Shown here one piece after another: positions 7,569 to 15,239 of a DNA stretch of 64,000 bases (positions within the stretch are counted from its first letter, which is position 1; each line of letters opens with the position of its first letter). A program made the position numbers and the translations under genes. Under the pieces are notes generated by a model. That model had not been told where the DNA came from and did no database searches. It was given only the letters and a program-made list of their open reading frames with translations. This DNA comes from Arthrobacter sp. U41 (GTDB lineage: Bacteria > Actinomycetota > Actinomycetes > Actinomycetales > Micrococcaceae): NCBI RefSeq assembly GCF_001750145.1, contig NZ_CP015732.1, forward strand, positions 3,968,001-4,032,000. Direction: 5' to 3'.

Positions 7569-8029
7569 TGACAAGACTAGCACGATCAATAGAGACATTG
7601 GAAGCGCATCTAGAGAGGCTGAACACTCAACGTGAAAAGGCAGAGCAGAAGCGGGACCTAGCCAATACGGTTATCGATGGACTCAACACCGAAATAACCA
7701 ATTACCAGACCGAGCTGGATGAGCAGCAGGCAATCCAGCAGGCTAAGGCCGACGCTGAACAGGCCGTAGTCGAAAGGGCATTAGCGCGTGAAGAGAGAGC
7801 CCAGGCTGAGGCTAAGGTCGCAAAGGCCAAGGCTAGGGCTGAGGCTAAGGCAGCAGCGGAACCTAAGCGCGTGTTTAGTGACGAACATAGAGCCAAGCTC
7901 AGCGCGGCAAAGAGGGGTGGACTAAACCCTACGGCGCATAATCGATTTCACGTAAGCACCGGCACGGTTGACTATTCATGCACGCACTGCATGTTTGAAC
8001 AAGGGCAGAAGAGGGTAAGCAATGTGTAA
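7568..8029 (+). CDS. Coiled-coil protein with NUMOD3-like motif and CxxC
   Basis: A 153-residue protein with three parts. Residues 1-95 form a long charged coiled coil (Ala/Glu/Gln/Lys rich). At about 97-114 the phrase FSDEHRAKLSAAKRGG resembles the NUMOD3 DNA-binding module seen next to homing-type nucleases. A C-terminal CTHC motif with nearby His suggests a metal site. The start overlaps the previous stop. The combination suggests a DNA-binding dimer, perhaps acting at the adjacent repeat array. It could occupy the place of a small terminase, but no evidence decides this. Confidence 0.65.
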   Translation: MTRLARSIETLEAHLERLNTQREKAEQKRDLANTVIDGLNTEITNYQTELDEQQAIQQAKADAEQAVVERALAREERAQAEAKVAKAKARAEAKAAAEPKRVFSDEHRAKLSAAKRGGLNPTAHNRFHVSTGTVDYSCTHCMFEQGQKRVSNV

Positions 8030-8102
8030 GGAATGCCGAGAAGACCTAGGACTAGTCAAGCGCGAATGCGCAGACTGCGAAGCAATGGAAGGAGGGAACT
8101 AA
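8022..8102 (+). CDS. 26-residue double-CxxC micro-protein
   Basis: The ORF (MCKECREDLGLVKRECADCEAMEGGN) overlaps the end of the upstream gene by 8 nt and is followed immediately by the next start at 8103. Two CxxC pairs spaced 11 residues apart make a minimal zinc-ribbon pattern. The overlap arrangement and conserved-looking Cys spacing support a real gene despite its size. Its own C-terminal codons (GAAGGAGGG) provide the ribosome-binding site for 8103-8252. Confidence 0.5.
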   Translation: MCKECREDLGLVKRECADCEAMEGGN

Positions 8103-8252
8103 ATGTCAGATGCAGATTACACTAAAGCGATTCAGGATATCCGCCAAGCGATAGCGGATATAAGAGCTGATTTACGCAGGATTGAGAGCACGATGGTATT
8201 GCAAGAGGATCACCGTTTATATCATCACCTACCGTTTATGCGGAATAAGTAG
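8103..8252 (+). CDS. 49-residue helical phage protein
   Basis: It starts one base after the preceding stop, with GGAGGG 6-10 nt upstream. The N-terminal half is amphipathic helix (YTKAIQDIRQAIADIRADLRRIESTMVLQ). The C-terminus is His-rich (EDHRLYHHLPFMRNK). No family recognised. It is the last gene of the coupled small-gene run before a 250-bp non-coding stretch. Confidence 0.55.
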   Translation: MSDADYTKAIQDIRQAIADIRADLRRIESTMVLQEDHRLYHHLPFMRNK

Positions 8253-8503
8253 GATATAATTGAAGTATCCATATAAATTGGGTATTAGTTTGACAGCCGG
8301 AAAGACGGCGGTATCTGACAGTTCCGAAATAGACGAACTGGACGGATATGTAGGCCCCGCTAGCCAGCGGTAATAAGTAGGCAACCAACAGCCCTTGCCC
8401 CCCAGCAAGGGCATTGGTGTTTAGCACAGGATGTGCAACCGGATGCTGACCGGAGAAACAGGCAAAATGACGCAGCGATATTGAATTAGATAGGCGCGTC
8501 ATC
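8253..8503. other. Non-coding, hairpin-rich stretch upstream of the packaging genes
   Basis: I see no supportable gene here. TATAAT occurs at 8255-8260 and TTGACA at 8290-8295 (with only a weak -10, TATCTG at 8312). Two hairpins follow: CCGCT-agcc-AGCGG (8357-8370) and GCCCTTGC-ccccca-GCAAGGGC (8391-8412). The second lacks a T tract, so it is not a clear terminator. This could be a leader for the HNH/terminase operon or a structured RNA. Confidence 0.4.
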
Positions 8504-8656
8504 ATGCCCGAAACAACAGCAACACTATGCGTTCACTGCTCCGCATCAATAGAGCAGATAGGTATGGGCTGGTACCACAGGCCCACCGCCGGTACATACA
8601 AGAAGGCCTGCCCTGTTTGGGGATACGTGGCTACTCCAGCTAAGGCCGGTGCCTAA
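8504..8656 (+). CDS. 50-residue Cys-containing phage protein
   Basis: The ORF begins MPETTATLCVHCSASIEQIG and contains CVHC plus one later Cys (KKACPVWGY) with a nearby His, suggesting a small zinc-binding fold. The stop overlaps the HNH gene start (TAATG), which makes translation of this frame likely. The ribosome-binding site is weak. Function unknown. Confidence 0.5.
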   Translation: MPETTATLCVHCSASIEQIGMGWYHRPTAGTYKKACPVWGYVATPAKAGA

Positions 8657-9063
8657 TGCCCAGCGGATACAGCACCAAGCGCAGCAACAGGGCACGAGCG
8701 ATAGTCAAGGCCCAGCTACCCGCACCATGCTTCAGATGTGGTGGCATCGTGACAGCAGAGATGAACTGGCACGCGGACCACACCACACCTCGCGCATTCG
8801 CTGAGGCCGCAGGTATGACCGAGGCACAGACTGACGCGGCCCACTCGTTGGCACCAAGCCACGCGTCTTGCAACATGAAGGCGAACAAGAGACCGAGCCA
8901 AACCAAAGCGCAACGAGTAGAGAAGCGCATCCCGAAAGTTCAGCGTCCAACTTTTGAAAATTTGAAAGTCGATGACGTTTTTTCTGACGAGCACCAATAC
9001 CCCGTTCCTTGCCCCACAAAAACCCTCTCCGATGCGGCGGAGGAGGCACAGGATGATGTCTAA
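8656..9063 (+). CDS. HNH endonuclease
   Basis: A 135-residue protein with CFRCGG, then WHADHTTPRA, then APSHASCNMKAN. This is the HNH betabeta-alpha-metal pattern with two CxxC-type zinc ligands. HNH proteins next to the large terminase are common in siphophages and assist DNA packaging or cos cleavage. Here it overlaps the terminase start by 11 nt. The N-terminus is basic. The C-terminal 40 residues are acidic and probably unstructured. Confidence 0.85.
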   Translation: MPSGYSTKRSNRARAIVKAQLPAPCFRCGGIVTAEMNWHADHTTPRAFAEAAGMTEAQTDAAHSLAPSHASCNMKANKRPSQTKAQRVEKRIPKVQRPTFENLKVDDVFSDEHQYPVPCPTKTLSDAAEEAQDDV

Positions 9064-10489
9064 GACATTTGGAGCCGTACCCCGGTACATTTCCTCATAC
9101 CCAGAAAACACGAGCCTTACAGAGGCGCACAACGGCGCAAGCATTTTGCGTTTGCCGCTATTCCCTCAGGGTGAATTGGTGGCCTCCGTCCTTGAAGCAA
9201 CGAGGGAAGACGGGAAGCCGCTTTATCCCCGCGTAGTTATCCAGCTCCCCCGCCGTTCCACTAAGACAACTTCCGTGCAAGCCGTACTTCTCGGACGCTG
9301 CTTCTCTCGTGGCGGATACAAGGTAGTTGCTACCGCTCAGAGCCAAGCAATTGCACGCCGCATCTTCCTTGAAATGGCCAACTCCTTGAAGGCCGCATAT
9401 CCGGATGAGGAATTCCGTCCTTTCCAAATCCGCATCGGTAACGGGCAGGAGTCCATCCAATGGGACAACGGTTCTATGTGGTGGATTGTGGCCCCTAGAG
9501 CCAGCTCCTACCGTTCCCAGTCCGCCGACGTTCTCCTGTTCGATGAAGCTGGAGAGTACTCCGCAGAGCAGACGGAAGACCTGATAGAGGGTGCCCTGCC
9601 GTTGGGCGATACAAGGCCTCACTTCCAAGTCATTGTGTCCGGTACTCCTCCTAAGACTCGTGAGGGGATGCTCTGGAAGTTCCTTGTAGAGGCACGAGCT
9701 GGCAAGCGCCGTTACGGCATCGTGGACTTCTCGATGTCTCCGGAGGATGACCCAACCTCTGAGGCTACGTGGTACCGAGTGCATGCCGGTCTTGCTTGTG
9801 GCCTCACTGATATTGAAGTCATCCGGGAACGCTTCGAGGGAATGTCTCTCCAGTCCTTCATGAGGGAATACCTCTGTGCTGATCCGTCCGCTTCCAACCT
9901 CCGTGCCATCGATGCTGAGGACTGGAGCGCCACTCAAGTTGCTGAGCTGCTGGCTCTGCCCGGGTCTGGCTTCTCAGCAGCTTTTGATGTGGCTCCTGAT
10001 GGGTCTTCCGCAGCGCTGGCAATCGCTTGGTACAACGAGCAGGGCACGCCGTGTGTGCAGCTCCTAGCGCACAAGGCCGGTTACTCATGGCTCCCTGTTG
10101 AGCTGGCTAAGTTGCTCAAGCTCCATAGGGGCCTGCCGGTTATCTATGACCGCATCGGTAACAACCTTGCCGTTGTTCAGGAGATGCAAAAGAAGCGCGG
10201 TATCTCCCTTACCGGGATGGAATCCATCGGTGCTGCTCAGGTGTCCGCTGGAGTGACAATCCTTATGGCTGCTCTTTCCGATAGGAACCTGATTCATGCC
10301 AAGGACGCAAGCCTTGATAATGCCGTTGAAGGTGCCAACTTCCGCTATGTAAACGATGCCCGCCTATTCGGTAGGCGTAGTAGTACGGAGGATGTCTCCC
10401 CGTTGGTGGCAATTTCCAATGCGCTTTACCATGCAGCAGGCCAAAGAACGCGTTCTAATAACCGTCCTAAGAGCCGCATAAATAGGTAG
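9053..10489 (+). CDS. Phage terminase large subunit
   Basis: A 478-residue packaging ATPase/nuclease. The ATG at 9053 is chosen because GGAGGAGG lies about 8 nt upstream. The frame extends further upstream but overlaps the HNH gene. The ATPase part has a deviant Walker A (LPRRSTKTTS, about residues 62-71) and Walker B VLLFDEAGEY (about 158-167). The C-terminal half shows the RNase-H-like nuclease pattern starting AAFDVAPDGSSAALAIAW and a later YDRIGNN. No small terminase is recognisable. The preceding small genes are the only candidates. Confidence 0.9.
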   Translation: MMSKTFGAVPRYISSYPENTSLTEAHNGASILRLPLFPQGELVASVLEATREDGKPLYPRVVIQLPRRSTKTTSVQAVLLGRCFSRGGYKVVATAQSQAIARRIFLEMANSLKAAYPDEEFRPFQIRIGNGQESIQWDNGSMWWIVAPRASSYRSQSADVLLFDEAGEYSAEQTEDLIEGALPLGDTRPHFQVIVSGTPPKTREGMLWKFLVEARAGKRRYGIVDFSMSPEDDPTSEATWYRVHAGLACGLTDIEVIRERFEGMSLQSFMREYLCADPSASNLRAIDAEDWSATQVAELLALPGSGFSAAFDVAPDGSSAALAIAWYNEQGTPCVQLLAHKAGYSWLPVELAKLLKLHRGLPVIYDRIGNNLAVVQEMQKKRGISLTGMESIGAAQVSAGVTILMAALSDRNLIHAKDASLDNAVEGANFRYVNDARLFGRRSSTEDVSPLVAISNALYHAAGQRTRSNNRPKSRINR

Positions 10490-10515
10490 GACTCTGCAAA
10501 GCTTGCAAATACTGC

Positions 10516-10524
10516 TGATATAAT
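10516..10524 (+). promoter_or_regulatory. Extended -10 promoter between terminase and portal
   Basis: TGATATAAT is a perfect TATAAT with the TG of an extended -10 element, 27 nt after the terminase stop. A clear -35 is missing, as is usual for extended -10 promoters. It points into the ORF-less stretch that ends at the terminator at 10635-10688. Confidence 0.55.
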
Positions 10525-10530
10525 GTACGT

Positions 10531-10688
10531 AGCGGAGAAAGTAATTAGCAGTCTTTCCTCAGAAATTCACCTGATGGCTTCCCGCTCCTAGACGAACGAT
10601 GCATGACGTATTCACGACGCATCGACTAAAGACGAAATGACATCTCACCCGGTTTCTGCCATGACCCCGGGTGAGGTGTCATTTTCAT
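10531..10688 (+). ncRNA. Candidate phage small RNA (about 155 nt)
   Basis: A promoter-like extended -10 and a strong intrinsic terminator enclose about 155 nt with no credible ORF. Inside is a further stem (CGATGC...GCATCG around 10599-10626, with an inner CGT/ACG pair). Together these look like an independent small-RNA gene between terminase and portal. It could instead be a leader with a conditional terminator controlling structural-gene expression. No known RNA family recognised. Confidence 0.45.
10635..10688 (+). terminator. Strong intrinsic terminator before the portal gene
   Basis: AAATGACATCTCACCCGG pairs with CCGGGTGAGGTGTCATTT (one mismatch) around a 15-17-nt loop, followed by TTTTCATTT. 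It lies 28 bp before the portal ATG, so portal transcription must read through it or start after it. Confidence 0.85.
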
Positions 10689-10715
10689 TTAACACACATT
10701 CACAGATGAGGCCCC

Positions 10716-11765
10716 ATGGGATTTTTCAGCAAGCGTTCGGACAAGCTCATGACCGCTGCCCTCAGCGTGCCCGTAACCCCTACTCTTTCGCTGCCCGCAG
10801 GCGTTCTCAGTGAGACCCTGCCGCTAGCCGCAGTCATCTTTCCGGACTTGGACCTTACCAACTACCCCGTAACCGTCTCTGAAGCCATGGCTGTACCCGC
10901 AGTCAGCAGGGCAATTGCCCTATATTCCACCCTCTCAAGCCGCTTTGTACTCGATTCTGAGGACAATTCAACGCCTTGGCTCTCGACTTCAGCCGGTTAT
11001 ATCACCCCTCAAATGCGTATCGCACGCACGGTTCAAGACCTGATCTTCCATAATTGCTCCCTCTGGCAGGTTGAGCGCGATACATTCGGCACTATTACTG
11101 ATGCTCAGCACGTAGAGAAAGCCCGCTGGAGCGTTGATTCTCTCGGAGTCCTCAAGGTTGATGACAATCCGCTGACCGCTGCTCAGTTCATTTACTTCGG
11201 AGGTCTGCTTCCCGGAGCTGGCTTCCTTGAGAGCGGACGCCACAGCGTCAGGCAGTACACATCAATCTCCGCAACGGTCAACGCACGAGCTAACAACCCT
11301 GCTCCGGTAACTGTCGTTGCGGAAACCGTTGATGGCGGTGCTGATCCTGAGGAAGTTACTCAGGCCATGGATGACCTTGAGGCCGCAGGCCGTGCAGGAG
11401 TCCGCAACGCTCAGGTATTCCAGCCTTACGGACTTGAATTCAAGGCCTTCGGAGGCCCGGATAACGCTAACGAATTCATGACTTCCGCAAGAAATGCAGT
11501 CCGTTTGGACCTTGCAAATCACCTAAACATTAATGCGTCCCTCCTAGAAGGCTCCGCTGATGGGTCTTCTGACTCCTACACAAACACTTTGATGACACAG
11601 AACGAACTTCTAGAGCTGTCATTGAAGGGCTACACCGAGCCGATCTGTGACCGTTTGACCGCTGAACTCGGAGTGAAGGTGTCCTTCGACTACTCCACAT
11701 TCGACACAGCACCTAATGATTCATCCGATAAGGGCGTAGTCCCTGTACCAACCGAGGAAGTCTAA
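10716..11765 (+). CDS. Phage portal protein (HK97 type)
   Basis: A 349-residue protein in the portal position between terminase and prohead protease. The C-terminal helices (LDLANHLNINASLLEGS, TLMTQNELLELSLKGYTEPICDRL) fit the stem and crown helices of HK97-type portals. It forms the dodecameric ring at the capsid vertex through which DNA enters. It is short for the family (usually 400-500 residues), in keeping with the compact genome. The stop overlaps the protease start (TAATG). Confidence 0.85.
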   Translation: MGFFSKRSDKLMTAALSVPVTPTLSLPAGVLSETLPLAAVIFPDLDLTNYPVTVSEAMAVPAVSRAIALYSTLSSRFVLDSEDNSTPWLSTSAGYITPQMRIARTVQDLIFHNCSLWQVERDTFGTITDAQHVEKARWSVDSLGVLKVDDNPLTAAQFIYFGGLLPGAGFLESGRHSVRQYTSISATVNARANNPAPVTVVAETVDGGADPEEVTQAMDDLEAAGRAGVRNAQVFQPYGLEFKAFGGPDNANEFMTSARNAVRLDLANHLNINASLLEGSADGSSDSYTNTLMTQNELLELSLKGYTEPICDRLTAELGVKVSFDYSTFDTAPNDSSDKGVVPVPTEEV

Positions 11766-12166
11766 TGACTAATTCAATCCGCGTTTACGGTGAACTCCTC
11801 GCTAGCGAATCAGACCGCGTCCTTCGTTACCGCCTATTGCCTTTCGGCTCTATCGGGCGAACAAACGTAGGAGCTGTCATCGCTAGCGCTGACTCCGTAG
11901 AAATCCCTGAGGATATCTCTCACCTAACTCTCAACACCGAGCACAACCAGATGACCCCGGTTGGCCGCTTTGTTTCTGTTGAGAAGGGTGAAGATGCCCT
12001 TTATGCATCCGTCTCAATCTCCAAGTTCAAGCGTGGAGATGAGGCCCTAGCCCTTACCGCTTCCAAGGCCCTTACCGGTATCTCGGTTGAGATCGCAGGA
12101 GCGGTAATTCAGGACGGGAAGTTGGTAGGTGGCGAGCTTATCGGCGCGGCACTCTGCAAAACTCCC
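11765..12166 (+). pseudogene. Prohead protease part of a protease-capsid fusion, interrupted by IS30
   Basis: The first 134 codons encode an HK97-type (U35-like) maturation protease. NTEHNQ gives the likely catalytic His60 and ALTGISVEI gives the likely Ser107. The frame then runs into the IS end and stops at 12187 after six foreign codons. Removing the IS plus one copy of the target duplication joins CKTP in frame to AFPDAVLMASDF at 13262. The original gene therefore encoded one 536-residue protein with protease, linker and capsid. The protease fragment may still be made but is detached from its capsid partner. Confidence 0.85.
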
Positions 12167-13258
12167 GGCGGTGTCAACCCGTCTTAGCAACGTCGTCGTT
12201 GAGTAGCTTGGTGAATACTTCCCTCGGTGTGAAGTAGCCCAGGACGGCGCGTGGTCTGTCGTTGAGTTCATCGGCGATGGAGTCCAGGAACGGCTGGTGG
12301 CTGGGAAGGACTTCGCCTTTGGGCAGGTATTCCCGGATGAGGCCGTTGGTGTTTTCGTTGCTGGGCCGCTCCCACGGTGAGTGCGGGTGGGCGAAGTACA
12401 CGGGCAGGTCCGTGGCGAGTGTCAGCTGGGCGTGGCGGGCCATTTCGGTGCCCTGGTCCCAGGTCAGGGATCCGCGCATCAGTGCCGGCAGGTCATTGAC
12501 TTTCTCGATCAGCACATCGGCCAGTCCTGCAGACTTTTTGCCGTCGGGAAGGCCGAGCATGATCAGGAATCTGCTGTTCCGCTCCACCAGCGTGGCCACA
12601 GCGGTCCTGCCGGCCTTGCCGACCACGAGATCCCCTTCCCACGCCCCTGGAACCCGCCGGTCCGCGGCCTCTTCCGGGCGGTCATCGATGCTGACCATGC
12701 CGATGATCCTCCCGCCTGTCCGCTCACCCAACGGCTTGCGGGTTTTTCGCTTGGTTCGTTTGGACTGCAGCAGGATCCCGGACTTCGCCAGCTCGCCCTT
12801 GGGCAGGGCGTAGATCCACCGGTAGATGGCCTCGTGGGAGACGGTCCGGCCTTGCGCGTCAGGAGATTTAACCATGGTCTCAACGCTGGTCTCCGTGGCT
12901 TCCAAACGCAAGCGCCCGGCGATCTGCCGCGGCGTCCTGGACCGGAACAGGTCAGCCTTCACCCGTGCCGCGAGGACAGGATCGGTGTCCATCTTCCGGG
13001 CCTGCGGACGGCTGCGTTTCCGCTCCGCCCTCACGTCTGCGGTGACAGGGCGGTAGCCACGGGTCTTGGTGGAATTCCGCCGCCGTTCACGCCACACGAT
13101 CGTGTGGTCCCGGCCGATATCGGACCCGATCTGCCGGTCCGTTTTACCGGCCTGAAGCCCCACCGCGATATCCGCCCGATCCGAAAAAGTCAACGCCCTG
13201 CGCGCCACCGGCAACCCCTCTATTCAACGTGTTGTTGCTTCGAGGGTATGACACCGCC
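12167..13258 (-). mobile_element. IS30-family insertion sequence
   Basis: The element is about 1092 bp. Its ends begin GGCGGTGTCA on both sides in inverted orientation, with imperfect further pairing (AGCAAC shared about 20 bp in). A CCC direct repeat flanks it (12164-12166 and 13259-13261). Because the flanks are GC-repetitive, boundaries giving a 2-bp duplication (GC or CG) are also possible and equally preserve the host frame. It is GC-rich like the chromosome rather than the phage, so it probably hopped in from the host. Confidence 0.85.
12174..13214 (-). CDS. IS30-family DDE transposase
   Basis: A 346-residue protein. The N-terminal HTH (LTFSDRADIAVGLQAGKTDRQIG followed by a second HTH-like stretch) binds the IS ends. 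The catalytic core shows D in WEGDLVVG, D in LTWDQGTEMA and E in NENTNGLIREYLPKG, the DDE triad with the classic IS30 spacing. The stop codon lies inside the left inverted repeat. The ORF appears intact, so the element may still be mobile. Confidence 0.95.
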   Translation of the reverse strand: MPVARRALTFSDRADIAVGLQAGKTDRQIGSDIGRDHTIVWRERRRNSTKTRGYRPVTADVRAERKRSRPQARKMDTDPVLAARVKADLFRSRTPRQIAGRLRLEATETSVETMVKSPDAQGRTVSHEAIYRWIYALPKGELAKSGILLQSKRTKRKTRKPLGERTGGRIIGMVSIDDRPEEAADRRVPGAWEGDLVVGKAGRTAVATLVERNSRFLIMLGLPDGKKSAGLADVLIEKVNDLPALMRGSLTWDQGTEMARHAQLTLATDLPVYFAHPHSPWERPSNENTNGLIREYLPKGEVLPSHQPFLDSIADELNDRPRAVLGYFTPREVFTKLLNDDVAKTG

Positions 13259-13261
13259 CCC

Positions 13262-14470
13262 GCCTTCCCTGACGCCGTTCTAATGGCTTCCGATTTCGGA
13301 AACATAGAGGAAGCGCTAAACACACTTTCGGACGCTGTAGACAGCCTTAAAACGGCTCTCAGCACGGATTCTGAGGCACCCGTCGAAGAGCCAGTTACCG
13401 AAGAAACAGCAGTACCCGAAGAAACCCCCGCCGATTCCTCAGACGAGGAAGAAGACCCATTTAAGAAAGGCCTAACCGCCATGGAAACAAACGCAATCCC
13501 AACAGCCCTTACCGCTTCCAATGGTGGATCGGCTAAAGTTACATCATTCGAGCAGGGCGTAGCGCTTATCGCTTCCGCTGCTAAGTCGCGCAACCGCGCT
13601 CTCATTGAGGCAATCAACGACGCTGGCCTTGCTGGTGAGCAGAACATGTTCGCTGCTCTTGCCAACGTAACCAACGCTGACTCAGTCGGTTCTTCACAGG
13701 CCACATGGCTTGGTGAGGCATGGATGCAGAAGGCCTACCAGCGCAAGTATGCTCCGCTCCTAACTTCCGGAACCTTGACCGGTTGGAAGATGGAAGGCTG
13801 GAAGTTCGTACAGGGTCCGCTTGTCGATGACTACGCAGGCTTCCCGGCTCAGGTACCTACCCGCACAGTGAGCGTTGAGACCTTCTCCACAGAGGCGCAG
13901 CGTCTTGCCGGTGGCAACTCCATCGACCGCAAGTTCAAGGACTTCAACGACACCGAATTCCTTAACGCTTACTACCGCGCACAGATCGAAGAGTACGCCC
14001 GCAAGTCCGATCAGAAGGCCCTCCTTCACATCGTGACTAACGCTGCTTCTGTAGTGGCCGGAACTGTCCCAACAGGCGTATCCGCAACCGCTGCTGCAAT
14101 CGTTGACGGCGCTCTCCAGATCATCTCCGATGACCTAGCTACTCCGTCCGCTGCAATCGTTCCGGTTTCCATGTACCGCGAGCTGCTTCTTTCCCGCAAT
14201 GACGATTCCCTCCAGTACCTCAGCTCTGCTCTTGGTCTTGAAGGTGGCTCACTTGCCGGATTCAACATCATCCCTTCCGCAGATGTTGCCGCAGTGCACG
14301 TTATCTCCAAGCCTTCCGCAGTCTTCTACGAGCTTGCCGGTACTCCGGTACGCGCTGAAGTTGAGACTCCTGTGAATGGCGGATTCGATACCGCAATCTT
14401 CGGTTACTACGCATCCGTACAGCTTGACGCGCGCGGCATTGTCCGCGTTGACGCTCCGGTTGTTCCGTAA
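13262..14470 (+). pseudogene. Major capsid part of the split protease-capsid fusion
   Basis: These 402 codons form the capsid half. The N-terminal about 75 residues are helical then acidic (EEPVTEETAVPEETPADSSDEEEDP), like an HK97 delta/scaffold domain. The mature HK97-fold protein follows, starting around METNAIPT. It includes GSSQATWLGEAWM and ends in QLDARGIVRVDAPVVP. The IS30 element separates it from its protease and start codon. An internal ATG (13283) or a GTG inside the IS end (13229) could allow some translation, but without the fused protease. The coding sequence itself looks undamaged. Confidence 0.85.
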
Positions 14471-14505
14471 TTACTAAATCTCACCTAAAGAAAGGAGCGT
14501 AAGCC

Positions 14506-14835
14506 ATGTGGAATGACCTACTCGATAGCACATTCATTGAAGAATATTGGTCCGAGGCCGCAGAACTTTCAAACCTCGTACTGGAATCCCTGTTCGATGC
14601 GGCTCATGAAGTTTGTGTGGCTTACGCTCCTCTTCTTCCGGCTGAAGCACCTGTCCCGGTGAGCTACAAGCTTGCCGAGATTATGCAGGCCCGCCACATC
14701 TGGACGCAATTTGCCGGGGGTAATAGGGATGAGATGGGCACAGACGGTTTCACCGTGACTGTTTACCCTCTTGTCTTTGCTGCCCGTGACTTGCTCCGTC
14801 CGAAGACCAGCCCTTTAAGGAAGCTAGGCCGATGA
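14506..14835 (+). CDS. Head-tail connector / adaptor protein
   Basis: A 109-residue mostly helical protein directly after the capsid gene, with ribosome-binding site AAAGGAG. Placement, size and the pattern of four to five helices ending in a hydrophobic stretch (VYPLVFAARDLLRPK) fit the gp6-like adaptor that extends the portal ring. The assignment is mostly positional. Its stop overlaps the next start (ATGA). Confidence 0.6.
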   Translation: MWNDLLDSTFIEEYWSEAAELSNLVLESLFDAAHEVCVAYAPLLPAEAPVPVSYKLAEIMQARHIWTQFAGGNRDEMGTDGFTVTVYPLVFAARDLLRPKTSPLRKLGR

Positions 14836-15236
14836 GCGATCTAACACTACGCGAGAAGGTAGCTTCTCAGATCAAATCAGATAACCCCGAATTCATTGTC
14901 AAGGCCTTTGCTGCCGCAGCTCCCGATAACCTCGGAGCGGGCAAGGTACAGGTAGCCGTATGGCGAGAATCCCTCGCTCCTAATCAGCTATCGCTTGATC
15001 ATAACCTCACCGTTCAAGTTCTAACTAAAGTCGCTAATACCCTAAAGGGCGAAGAGGCTCTAGATATTGCGTTGGATGGGGTGCTTCTTTCAATCGAGAG
15101 AATGCCGGGTGTCCTCTGGACTAATGCAGAGCGAGCGGTATTCGATGAGAAGTATGTCGGATATCAGCTAACTCTTAAAATTGTCTCCCCTAATGTTTAC
15201 AAAACTCTTGTTCGAGAAGAACAGAAAGCAGTATAA
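14832..15236 (+). CDS. Tail terminator / tail completion-like protein
   Basis: A 134-residue protein coupled to the preceding connector by a 4-nt overlap. It mixes an N-terminal helix region with beta strands (LTVQVLTKVA, ALDIALDGVLLSIERM, YVGYQLTLKIVS), as in tail-terminator proteins that cap the tail tube. The position immediately before the major tail protein supports this. No diagnostic motif is visible. Confidence 0.55.
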   Translation: MSDLTLREKVASQIKSDNPEFIVKAFAAAAPDNLGAGKVQVAVWRESLAPNQLSLDHNLTVQVLTKVANTLKGEEALDIALDGVLLSIERMPGVLWTNAERAVFDEKYVGYQLTLKIVSPNVYKTLVREEQKAV

Positions 15237-15239
15237 GCC

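Noticed and set aside
8229..8505. Two overlapping minus-strand ORFs in the packaging leader
   Set aside because: No ribosome-binding site, no family-like sequence, and opposite to the direction of all phage genes; the hairpins explain their composition better.
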